A stretch of DNA of 64,000 nt from Streptomyces guryensis (GTDB lineage: Bacteria; Actinomycetota; Actinomycetes; Streptomycetales; Streptomycetaceae), in the NCBI RefSeq assembly GCF_021261325.1, contig NZ_JAJSBI010000008.1, forward strand, positions 186,001 to 250,000, in the 5' to 3' direction. Within the stretch, counting starts at the first letter, position 1, and every line of letters begins with the position of its first letter. Below the pieces are notes generated by a model, which ran no database searches, was not told the origin of the DNA, and saw only the letters and a list, made by a program, of their open reading frames with translations. Both the position numbers and the translations under genes were made by a program. Shown here piece after piece: positions 25,907-33,088 of this stretch.

Positions 25907-27402
25907 GCGTCCACCTCCGCCTTCTGCTCGGCGGGCGCCCGGAGCAGGTCGTACTCGGCGAGATCCACCTGCCGTGTGGCCCGCCGGAACTCGGTCGTCG
26001 TACCCGGCCAGATGGTGGTGTTGCGACCGCTCGGGTCGAGGTACCAGCTGGTGCAGCCCCCCGTGTTCCACACGGTCCGCTTCATGCGCTCCTGCACGCG
26101 CAGGTTCCAGGCGGCGACGGCTCCCGGCCGGGCGTCGAGAGCGGCACGGCCGCCGAGGACGTCCAACTGCCGTACGAAGTCGGCCATGTAGTTGAGCTGC
26201 GACTCGATCATCAGGATCATCGACGAGTTCCCGAGCCCGGTGTTGGGCCCGATGATGGTCATCCAGTTGGGGAACCCGGCGGCGGACGCGCCTCGCAGCG
26301 ACTCCATCCCGCCCTTCCACACCTCCGCGAGGGTCCTGCCCTCCGCCCCGACCACCCGCTCGGCGATCGGCATGTCGGTGACATGGAACCCCGTACCGAA
26401 GATGATCGCGTCGACCTCGGCCCCGCTCCCGTCGGCAGCGACGACGGCCGACCCACGGATCTCACTCAGCCCACTCGCCACCACATCCACATTGGGCCGG
26501 GCGAGCGCCGGATAGTAGGTGCTGCTCAGCAGGATCCGCTTGCAGCCGATGCGGTAGTCGGGGGTGAGCTTGGCGCGCAGCGCCGGGTCCTTGATGGCCC
26601 GCATCATGTTCCGCTTGGCCAGCTGCTCGACGAAACCGAGCTCGTTCGGGTGCTTGGTGAACGCCTGGACCTGCAGCTCCCGGAGCCCCCACAGCAGTCC
26701 GCGGCGGGCCTGCGCGGTGAAGGGCAGCGTGCGGTGCAGGGCCCGCTCGGCACCGCTGATGGCGCGGTCGACGCGCGGCATGACCCAGGGCGGGGTGCGC
26801 TGGAAGAGGGTGAGCCGGCCGACCTCGGGCTGGATGGCGGGCACGATCTGGATGGCGGAGGCCCCCGTCCCCACCATCGCGACGCGCTTGCCGCGCAGGT
26901 CGTAGTCGTGGTCCCAGCGGGCGGAGTGGAAGACCTTGCCGGGGAAGGAGTCGAGCCCCGGGACGTCGGGCACCTTCGGGTCGGACAGCGGCCCGGTCGC
27001 GGAGACGACGACGTCCGCGGACAGGGACCCGCTGCTGGTCTCGATCTCCCACCGCAGCTTCTCGTCGTCCCAGGTCATCATCTTCACTTCGGAGTCGAAG
27101 CGGATGTGGGGCCGCAGGTGGAAGACGTCCGTGACGTGCTCCAGGTAGGCGCGGATGTGCTCCTGCCCGGAGAAGGTGCGCGGCCAGTCGGGATTGGGTG
27201 CGAAGGAGAAGGAGTAGAGGTGGGAGGGCACGTCGCAGGCGCACCCCGGGTAGCTGTTGTCGCGCCAGGTGCCGCCCACGCTGTCGGCCCGTTCGAGGAC
27301 CACGAAGTCGGTGACGCCCTCGCGCCGCAGCCGCACGGCGGCCCCGAGCCCGCCGAACCCGGACCCGATCACCGCCACCCGCACATGCTCCCGCTCAGCC
27401 AT
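25903..27402 (-). CDS. Flavin-binding (Baeyer-Villiger-type) monooxygenase
   Basis: A 499-residue FAD/NADPH monooxygenase. The FAD Rossmann motif GSGFGG is at residues 13-18, the NADPH motif GTGASA starts at 178, and a complete Baeyer-Villiger fingerprint F-x-G-x3-H-x3-W (F153, G155, H159, W163) lies between them. These insert oxygen next to a ketone. The ATG at 27402 (MAEREHVRV) is preceded by GAGGAAGG; the GTG at 27420 is less likely. It is the first gene of a three-gene operon and divergent from a MerR regulator. Confidence 0.9.
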   Translation of the reverse strand: MAEREHVRVAVIGSGFGGLGAAVRLRREGVTDFVVLERADSVGGTWRDNSYPGCACDVPSHLYSFSFAPNPDWPRTFSGQEHIRAYLEHVTDVFHLRPHIRFDSEVKMMTWDDEKLRWEIETSSGSLSADVVVSATGPLSDPKVPDVPGLDSFPGKVFHSARWDHDYDLRGKRVAMVGTGASAIQIVPAIQPEVGRLTLFQRTPPWVMPRVDRAISGAERALHRTLPFTAQARRGLLWGLRELQVQAFTKHPNELGFVEQLAKRNMMRAIKDPALRAKLTPDYRIGCKRILLSSTYYPALARPNVDVVASGLSEIRGSAVVAADGSGAEVDAIIFGTGFHVTDMPIAERVVGAEGRTLAEVWKGGMESLRGASAAGFPNWMTIIGPNTGLGNSSMILMIESQLNYMADFVRQLDVLGGRAALDARPGAVAAWNLRVQERMKRTVWNTGGCTSWYLDPSGRNTTIWPGTTTEFRRATRQVDLAEYDLLRAPAEQKAEVDA

Positions 27403-27498
27403 GCCGACGCCCTTCCTCACGCGACTCCGCCAGTGAACACTGGCGCAATGGGACTGTAGAGCAGCTCCGTACCGATGGGTAGGGGTGGGAGGGCAGGA

Positions 27499-27519
27499 AT
27501 GTTACCGGCGGTACAACAT
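27499..27519. promoter_or_regulatory. Candidate MerR-type operator between divergent genes
   Basis: ATGTTACCGGC then GGTACAACAT: the core TACC-GGC-GGTA is a perfect palindrome, and the outer ATGTT/AACAT arms match with a one-sided two-base insertion. It sits 12 bp upstream of the merR GTG start. The TACAACAT end could double as a -10 for a leaderless merR transcript. Confidence 0.4.
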
Positions 27520-27530
27520 AGGCTGCGTTC

Positions 27531-28172
27531 GTGACCGAGAAGCGCGAGTACCGCATGGAGGAACTGGCCCGCCTGGCCGGCATCACCGTACGCACCCTGC
27601 GCTTCTACCGAGAACGCAAACTGATACCGCCGCCCCGCCGCGAGGGCCGTATCGCCTGGTACGACGACCATCATCTGGCCCGTCTGAACACGATCGCGGC
27701 GATGCTGGAACGCGGCCACACCCTCACCGGCATCGCGGAACTGGCCGAAGCCCTCGACCACGGCCGGGACGTCGCCGACCTGCTCGGCATCGAGCCGACC
27801 GAGGAGGAACCGGTCCGCCTCACCCCCGAGGAACTCGCCGCCCGCTTCGAGGGCCAGGCCACCCCCGAGAACCTCGCCGCCGCGCTCGACCTCGGCTATC
27901 TCGGCACCGACGGCGACGAGATCGTCCACATCAGCCGCCGCCTCCTGGACGTGTCCTCCGACCTGGTCCGCGAGGGCATCCCCCTCGCGGAGGTCCTGGC
28001 GGCGGGGAAGCGGGTCCGGGAACACGTGGACGACCTGGCGGAGATGTTCGCCGAACTGGTCCTGCGCCACACCGGGGAGGAGGACCTGCAGCGCCTGCGG
28101 CCACTGGCGCGGAGCGTGGTGGAGGCGGAGCTCTCCCTGGCGTTGGACCGGCGTCTGCGGAAGCAGGACTGA
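27531..28172 (+). CDS. MerR-family transcriptional regulator
   Basis: A 213-residue MerR protein. The winged helix covers residues 7-75 (YRMEELARLAGITVRTLRFYRERKLIPPPRREGRIAWYDDHHLARL in parts), followed by a helical effector domain without the metal-binding cysteines of MerR/SoxR. The GTG start has no Shine-Dalgarno, consistent with leaderless translation. It is divergent from and probably controls the monooxygenase-hydrolase-SDR operon. Repeat copy C follows its stop. Confidence 0.9.
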   Translation: MTEKREYRMEELARLAGITVRTLRFYRERKLIPPPRREGRIAWYDDHHLARLNTIAAMLERGHTLTGIAELAEALDHGRDVADLLGIEPTEEEPVRLTPEELAARFEGQATPENLAAALDLGYLGTDGDEIVHISRRLLDVSSDLVREGIPLAEVLAAGKRVREHVDDLAEMFAELVLRHTGEEDLQRLRPLARSVVEAELSLALDRRLRKQD

Positions 28173-28179
28173 GGGGCCT

Positions 28180-28297
28180 CGGCGAAGTCCGCTGCGGTTC
28201 GGCCGCCCCCGAAGGGGCGCGGGGCTGCATCGATGTCCGGCTCCGCCGCGGGGGCGCGACCAGCCACGACTGCGCCACGGACGATCGACGGCCCATC
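28180..28297 (+). repeat. Dispersed intergenic repeat, copy C
   Basis: The most complete copy: GGCGAAGTCCGCTGCGGTTC, then the hairpin CGCCCC-CGAA-GGGGCG, GCGGGGCTGCATCGATG, GGCTCCGCCGCGG, GGGCGCGACCAGCCACGAC and GATCGACGGCCCATCG. It fills the gap between convergent merR and xth genes. Confidence 0.8.
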
Positions 28298-28318
28298 GCC
28301 GCACAGCCCGCGCAGCGC

Positions 28319-29122
28319 TCAGCGGTCGTACACGACGGTGACCGGCGCATGGTCCGACCACCGCTCGTCATGCGTGGCCGCCCGCTCGACATAGCCCTTG
28401 ACCGCTTTGGCGGCGAGCCCGGGCGTCGAGACGTGGTAGTCGATGCGCCATCCTGAATCGTTGTCGAAAGCCCGCCCCCGGTACGACCACCACGAGTACG
28501 GCCCCTCCACCTCAGGATGCAGGGCGCGCACGACGTCGACGTACCCCCCGTCCGCGGGGTCGAGGACCCGCCCCAGCCATGCCCGCTCCTCCGGCAGGAA
28601 CCCGGAGTTCTTCTGGTTGGCGCGCCAGTTCTTGAGGTCGGCCTGCTGGTGGGCGATGTTCCAGTCGCCACAGACGACGACCTCGCGTCCGCCGGCGGCG
28701 GCCCGCTCCCGCAGCGTCTTCAGATAGGCGAGGAACTCGCCCATGAAGCGGATCTTCTCGTCCTGGCGCTCGGTGCCGACCTCGCCGGAGGGGAGGTAGA
28801 GCGAGGCGACCGTGACACCCGGCAGGTCGACCTCGACGTACCGCCCACTGGCCTCGAACTCGGCCGCCCCGAAGCCGACCTGGATGCGGTCGGGCTCGCG
28901 GCGGGTGTAGAGGGAGACGCCGGCGCGCCCCTTGGCGGCGGCCGGCGCATGGACGACATGCCAGCCGTCGGGCGTGCGCACGTGCTCGGGCAGCTGCTGC
29001 GGCTCGGCGCGCACCTCCTGGAGGCAGAGCACGTCGGCGGAGGTGCCGGCGAGCCACTCCACGAAGCCCTTCTTCGCGGCGGCGCGCAGTCCATTGACAT
29101 TGACGGAGGTCACAGTGAGCAC
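28319..29122 (-). CDS. xth: Exodeoxyribonuclease III
   Basis: A 267-residue exonuclease III / AP endonuclease. It starts VLTVTSVNVNGLRAAAKKG, carries the metal-binding LCLQEVRAE glutamate, the catalytic GDWNIAH aspartate/asparagine, and ends with SDHAPVTVVYD containing the catalytic histidine. It repairs abasic sites and removes 3' blocks. The GTG start at 29122 gives the normal family length; the 38-residue longer frame has no homologous look. The upstream region is shared with a divergent GNAT gene. Confidence 0.93.
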   Translation of the reverse strand: MLTVTSVNVNGLRAAAKKGFVEWLAGTSADVLCLQEVRAEPQQLPEHVRTPDGWHVVHAPAAAKGRAGVSLYTRREPDRIQVGFGAAEFEASGRYVEVDLPGVTVASLYLPSGEVGTERQDEKIRFMGEFLAYLKTLRERAAAGGREVVVCGDWNIAHQQADLKNWRANQKNSGFLPEERAWLGRVLDPADGGYVDVVRALHPEVEGPYSWWSYRGRAFDNDSGWRIDYHVSTPGLAAKAVKGYVERAATHDERWSDHAPVTVVYDR

Positions 29123-29192
29123 GCGGGAACGATACCGGCACACTGGAACGAGCCCGGACCCCCCAACTATGCATAGGTGTACGATCTTCGAC

Positions 29193-29675
29193 ATGAATAT
29201 ACGCCGTGTCTCCTTCGACCACCCGGACGCCGTCAAGCTGAACGACGAGGTCCAGGCGGAGTACCACGTGCGCTACGGCGACGGCGGGGACGCCACATCG
29301 CTGGACCCGGGGGACTTCGAGCCGCCGAACGGCGTGTACTTCATCGCGTACGACGAGAACGACAGCCCCGTCGCCACGGGCGGCTGGCGCGCCCAGGACA
29401 CCAACGGCGAGGGCAACCTCGACGGGGACGCCGAGGTCAAGCGGATGTACGTGGTGGCGGCGGCGCGCGGCCGCGGGCTCGCCCGGCGCATCCTGGCCGC
29501 CCTGGAGGAGGACGCCCGCACGGCCGGCCGGCTGCGGATGGTCCTGGAGACGGGCATCAAGCAGCCGGAGGCCATCGCCCTGTACACGTCCAGCGGGTAC
29601 GAGCCCTGCGAGAAGTTCGGCTACTACCGGTCGTACGACGACAGCCGCTGCTTCGCGAAGCGGCTCGGTTCCTGA
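29193..29675 (+). CDS. GNAT-family N-acetyltransferase
   Basis: A 160-residue GNAT protein. Strand beta4 and the acetyl-CoA loop are visible as AEVKRMYVVAAARGRGLARRILAALEEDA (R/Q-x-x-G-x-G/A variant ARGRGLA), followed by METGIKQPEAIALYTSSGYEPCEKFGYY. The substrate is unknown. The ATG at 29193 has no Shine-Dalgarno, but a TACGAT hexamer at 29180-29185 lies 7 nt before it, the arrangement expected for a leaderless transcript. An ATG at 29169 in frame is an alternative start. Confidence 0.87.
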   Translation: MNIRRVSFDHPDAVKLNDEVQAEYHVRYGDGGDATSLDPGDFEPPNGVYFIAYDENDSPVATGGWRAQDTNGEGNLDGDAEVKRMYVVAAARGRGLARRILAALEEDARTAGRLRMVLETGIKQPEAIALYTSSGYEPCEKFGYYRSYDDSRCFAKRLGS

Positions 29676-29749
29676 CCCTGCGCGGCTCTTCCCGGCGTCA
29701 CCAACTCGGCCCGCGGTACGCGCTGGTGGCGCATCGCGTGGAGCAACGC

Positions 29750-29787
29750 AAAGATCCCGCCCGATCAACCGATCGGACGGGATCTTT
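29750..29787. terminator. Strong bidirectional terminator between GNAT gene and tRNA-Ala
   Basis: A 17-bp stem with one mismatch (AAAGATCCCGCCCGATC with GATCGGACGGGATCTTT) and an AACC loop. Arms end in AAA/TTT on both strands, so it can stop the GNAT transcript and the convergent tRNA transcript. Confidence 0.88.
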
Positions 29788-29824
29788 CCAACTCCCCCGA
29801 ATCTCCTCGGGATAGTTGTTGCGG

Positions 29825-29898
29825 TGGACCTGAGGGGATTCGAACCCCTGGCCCCCTCGATGCGAACGAGGTGCGCTACCGGACTGCGCCACAGGCCC
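29825..29898 (-). tRNA. tRNA-Ala (anticodon CGC)
   Basis: The minus strand folds into a full cloverleaf. Acceptor stem: GGGCCTG/CAGGTCC, D stem: GCGC/GCGC, anticodon stem: CCTCG/CGAGG around loop TTCGCAT (anticodon CGC, codon GCG), T arm: AGGGG-TTCGAAT-CCCCT. The acceptor contains the G3-U70 wobble pair that identifies alanine tRNA. The 3' CCA is not encoded (CCG follows A73). Confidence 0.95.
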
Positions 29899-29991
29899 TT
29901 GCAACGAGTGAAACTCTAGCACCCCGATCCGCGTGCTTGGAAATCCGTTCCTGCCCCGCCGCCGGGGCAGCGGCACAGGTGGGGCGGGGGG

Positions 29992-31185
29992 CTACTCGTT
30001 GGCGGCCCGCGGCCGCTCGCCGTCCTCGTACTGGTCGAACAGGGGCGTACGCCCCCGCTCCCGGGCCCGCCGCGCGGAGGCCGCACGGCGGGCGTCACTG
30101 CGCCCGTCGTCGTCCGCCCGGTCCTCCGCGGGGTCGGCTGCGCCCGGTTCCACGGCGTCGGCGGCGTGTGTCTCCTGGCCCCGGGCCACGGAGCCCGAGC
30201 GCGCCGAGCTCCAGGTGTCCGGCGCCCCGAGGTCGACGTCCGCGGTGGCCCGCGGAGCGACCGGCGCGGTCACATACGTCGGCAGGGGCACCGGCACCGG
30301 GTCCCAGCTGTCCCCGTGCCCGGGCCGCCGCTGCCGCTCACGCTGCTGGTCCACCCACTCGGCGTGGTCGGTCTGCTCGACGAGGGCGCGCCGGTCGGCG
30401 GCGAGCGCGGACAGCCCGGGGTCGGCGTCCTGCGCCGGTCCCTCGCCCTGTTCGTCGGCGTCCGCCTCGGTGGCGGTCGCGCGGCGGCGCGGCTGGCGGG
30501 CGCGCTCGCGGAGCCGCTCGGCGGCGTCCTCGGCGCGGCGCCGGTCCATCTGGTAGGCGAAGCGGCGTCGCTCCTGGGAGCGCAGGTAGGCGATGTACCC
30601 GCTGAGCAGCACCGCCGGCACGCCGGGCGCCCAGAGGAACGCGAGCCCCCCGACCGCGGCGACGACCGCGCCGAGCGTGAACGCGATGAAGAGCATCACG
30701 GTGGTGCGCCGACGCCGCGCGAGCGCCTTCATCCGCCGGGCACGCGCCAAGGCCGCTTCCTCCGAGGGAGAGCGCCGGGCCGCCGGCACCCGTTTCCGCG
30801 GCGGGGCGGGAACCGGCGCAGGGGCGGGAGCCGGGGCTTCCGCCGGTTCTCGCGCCGGTTGCGCACGCCCGGACGCCTGTGGCTGTACGTCTGCGCGCAC
30901 CTGGGGACGTGCCGGAGGCACGGCGAAGGCCCGGACGTCCACCGAGTCGGTGACGGCGTCCGGACGACCGGCGCTGGGCTCCCCCTCTTCGGTGGAGCGC
31001 GCCTGCAGGTCCTTGGCGTACCGGCGCTCCATACCCGCCCGTCCGGACAGCAGCCGGATGGCGGTGCTGAAGCGTTCCGTCGGACGGGCCTCGTTCAGCT
31101 CGTCCTGCCTACGGAGCCACATCGGCACCAAGTAGGCGGCCCAGGCCCCGACAATGACTGCGTAGATGAGGCCGCTGCTGCTCAC
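29992..31185 (-). CDS. sepX: SepX/GlpR-like membrane divisome protein
   Basis: A 397-residue protein. An N-terminal transmembrane helix (residues 5-24, GLIYAVIVGAWAAYLVPMWL) is followed by a basic RRQDE segment. A long Pro/Ala-rich disordered region (~85-140) follows, then two further membrane segments (~163-206: TTVMLFIAFTLGAVVAAVGG and GVPAVLLSGYIAYL) and a charged tail of ~190 residues. This topology and the location near a moeA-type gene match actinobacterial SepX (Streptomyces), called GlpR in Corynebacterium, the membrane receptor of the gephyrin-like protein Glp. It is thought to help septum formation and hyphal compartments. The assignment rests on topology and synteny. Confidence 0.75.
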   Translation of the reverse strand: MSSSGLIYAVIVGAWAAYLVPMWLRRQDELNEARPTERFSTAIRLLSGRAGMERRYAKDLQARSTEEGEPSAGRPDAVTDSVDVRAFAVPPARPQVRADVQPQASGRAQPAREPAEAPAPAPAPVPAPPRKRVPAARRSPSEEAALARARRMKALARRRRTTVMLFIAFTLGAVVAAVGGLAFLWAPGVPAVLLSGYIAYLRSQERRRFAYQMDRRRAEDAAERLRERARQPRRRATATEADADEQGEGPAQDADPGLSALAADRRALVEQTDHAEWVDQQRERQRRPGHGDSWDPVPVPLPTYVTAPVAPRATADVDLGAPDTWSSARSGSVARGQETHAADAVEPGAADPAEDRADDDGRSDARRAASARRARERGRTPLFDQYEDGERPRAANE

Positions 31186-31396
31186 GCCTCACACGGTAGA
31201 GGGGTTTGCGTGAGGCCATCTGCCAATTGAGCCGGTGTGTCGCACGATCTGGCTGATATTTCGAACTTTTTTTGTGACCGATGCGATCAGCACCCCACCG
31301 AGGGCGTGAATTTAGCGCCTTGAGGCGATCGCCACGCGATCAATTTCGAACACGTATTCAATTTCCCCGAGCTTCGCAGGGTTCCGGCCTTCCCGG
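31186..31396 (-). promoter_or_regulatory. AT-rich promoter region upstream of sepX
   Basis: A 211-bp gap with unusually low GC for this genome, including a T7 run near 31267-31273. It contains two direct copies of ATTTCGAAC (31258-31266 and 31343-31351), a GGCGATCGCC palindrome (31324-31333) and a GACAC box on the minus strand (31241-31237), the core motif recognised by WhiA. No gene is visible in it. Confidence 0.5.
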
Positions 31397-32023
31397 CTAT
31401 GCGGGATTCCCCCGAGTACGTGCCCGCTGCCAGCGGCTGAGCAACCCGTCGGGGACCTCTTCCGCAGTGAGAGCGAAGACGAGGTGGTCGCGCCAGGCTC
31501 CGTCGATGTGGAGATAACGCGGCCTGAGGCCCTCCTCGCGGAATCCGAGTTTCTCCACGACCCGGCGGCTCGGCCCGTTCTCCGGGCGAATGCAGACCTC
31601 GATGCGGTGCAGCCCGACGGTGCGGAAACAGTGGTCCACCACGAGCGCCACGGCGGTCGGCATCACTCCGCGTCCGGCCACCGACTCGTCCACCCAGTAG
31701 CCGATGTGGCCCGAGCACATGGAGCCCCAGGTGATTCCGGCGACCGTCAACTGCCCGACCAGCCGCCCCTGGTACTCGATGACGAACGGCAGCATCCGGC
31801 CGGAGTTCGCTTCGGCCCGCAGGTGCCGGACCATCTGGCGGTACGTCGGCCGGTGCGCGATCGGCCCGCTCGGAGTGGGCGGCGGAATGGTCGCCTCCCA
31901 GGGGCGCAGCCAGTCCCGGTTGCGCCGGTTGACCTCGCGCCAGGCCCGCTGGTCGCGCAGCTTTATCGGCCTGAGGACGATGTCGCCGTCCGTCAGCACG
32001 ACGGGCCAGGATGGGCTGTTCAG
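31397..32023 (-). CDS. RimJ-like GNAT acetyltransferase
   Basis: A ~208-residue GNAT of the RimJ/RimL type (ribosomal-protein or other N-terminal acetylation): GDIVLRPIKLRDQRAWREVNRRNRDWLRPWE at the start, SVAGRGVMPTAVALVVDHCF as the acetyl-CoA loop and RRVVEKLGFREEGLRPRYL at the end. The start is uncertain. GTG 31999 has no Shine-Dalgarno, whereas CTG 32023 overlaps the mogA stop by 4 bp (CTGA) with GGGGGTG just upstream and adds LNSPSWPV. I prefer the CTG, with modest certainty. It is cotranscribed with the molybdenum cofactor genes. Confidence 0.82.
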   Translation of the reverse strand: MNSPSWPVVLTDGDIVLRPIKLRDQRAWREVNRRNRDWLRPWEATIPPPTPSGPIAHRPTYRQMVRHLRAEANSGRMLPFVIEYQGRLVGQLTVAGITWGSMCSGHIGYWVDESVAGRGVMPTAVALVVDHCFRTVGLHRIEVCIRPENGPSRRVVEKLGFREEGLRPRYLHIDGAWRDHLVFALTAEEVPDGLLSRWQRARTRGNPA

Positions 32024-32526
32024 CTCGCACCCCCACTGGTGACGCCGGGTCTGGGGTGGTCGCCGCCGCGGATCTGGTCGACGGCGTGGACCAGGACGGG
32101 TTCCAGGACGGCCAGTCCGTCCTTGACCCCACCGGTGGAGCCCGGCAGATTGACGATCAGTGTGCTGCCCGCCACTCCGGCCAGGCCCCGGGAGAGCGCG
32201 GCGGTGGGCACCTTCTCCCGTCCGAACGCCCTGATGGCCTCGGCGATGCCCGGCACCTCGTGGTCGATCACCGCGCGCGTCGCCTCGGGCGTTCGGTCGG
32301 TGGGCGAGAGGCCGGTGCCGCCGGTGGTCACGATCAGTTCGTACCCGGCGTCGAGGGCGGCGCGCAGGGCGGCCTCCACCGGGTCTCCGTCGGGGACGAC
32401 CTGCGGTCCGTCGACGGCGAAGCCGAAGCGCTTGAGGCCGTCGGCGATCAGCGGGCCGCCCCTGTCCTCGTAGACGCCCGCGGCGGCTCGGTTGGAGGCG
32501 GTGACGACAAGAGCGCGATACGTCAT
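32020..32526 (-). CDS. mogA: MogA/MoaB-type molybdopterin adenylyltransferase-like protein
   Basis: A 168-residue MoaB/MogA-fold protein: RALVVTASNRAAAGVYEDRGGPL, ELIVTTGGTGLSPTDRTPEAT (the substrate-binding GGTG motif) and LSRGLAGVAGSTLIVNLPGS. It activates molybdopterin by adenylylation for molybdate insertion. The ATG at 32526 overlaps the moaC stop (ATGA), and its own stop overlaps the next gene's preferred start, so moaC, mogA and the rimJ-like gene are tightly coupled. MogA versus MoaB cannot be told apart from sequence alone. Confidence 0.88.
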   Translation of the reverse strand: MTYRALVVTASNRAAAGVYEDRGGPLIADGLKRFGFAVDGPQVVPDGDPVEAALRAALDAGYELIVTTGGTGLSPTDRTPEATRAVIDHEVPGIAEAIRAFGREKVPTAALSRGLAGVAGSTLIVNLPGSTGGVKDGLAVLEPVLVHAVDQIRGGDHPRPGVTSGGAS

Positions 32527-33002
32527 GTCCGGCTCCAGTCGCCCGACTTGCCGCCCGTCTTCTCCTCCACCCGTACGTCCGTGATGACCGCTCCCTTGTC
32601 GACCGCCTTGACCATGTCGATCACGGTGAGCGCGGCGACGGAGACGGCGGTGAGGGCCTCCATCTCGACGCCCGTGCGGTCCGTGGTCTTGACGGTGGCC
32701 AGGATCTCGACGGCGTCGTCCGCGACCGACAGGTCCAGTTTCACACCGGACACCGACAACGGGTGGCAGAGCGGGATGAGGTCCGGGGTGCGCTTGGCCC
32801 CCATGATGCCCGCGATGCGCGCGGTGGCGAGGGCGTCGCCCTTGGGGACCCCCTCGCCGCGCAGCAGCTCGACCACTCGGGGCGAGACGAGGACACGTCC
32901 GCTGGCGCGGGCGGTGCGCGCGGTCACGTCCTTGCCGGACACGTCGACCATACGGGCGGCGCCCGCGTCGTCGATGTGGGTCAGTCGATCGTCCGTACTC
33001 AT
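32523..33002 (-). CDS. moaC: Cyclic pyranopterin monophosphate synthase MoaC
   Basis: A 159-residue MoaC: LTHIDDAGAARMVDVSGKDVTARTA, GIMGAKRTPDLIPLCHPL (catalytic/binding region) and TDRTGVEMEALTAVSVAALTVIDMVK..D. It converts 3',8-cyclo-dihydroGTP to cyclic pyranopterin monophosphate, step two of molybdenum cofactor synthesis. It lies between the moeA/glp gene (86 bp upstream) and mogA (4-bp overlap). No moaA is present in the window. Confidence 0.94.
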   Translation of the reverse strand: MSTDDRLTHIDDAGAARMVDVSGKDVTARTARASGRVLVSPRVVELLRGEGVPKGDALATARIAGIMGAKRTPDLIPLCHPLSVSGVKLDLSVADDAVEILATVKTTDRTGVEMEALTAVSVAALTVIDMVKAVDKGAVITDVRVEEKTGGKSGDWSRT

Positions 33003-33088
33003 TGGCTGTGTGGCGCTCCCGTCCGGGCCCCTCGCGGTGCGGCGCGTGGGTCTGTTGTGCGCGACACGGTACCGCCAACCAGAGGCAG

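Noticed and set aside
29825..29898. tRNA-Ala gene as an integration (att) site
   Set aside because: Flanks are ordinary chromosomal genes with a clean terminator; no direct duplication of the tRNA 3' end, integrase or excisionase is visible.
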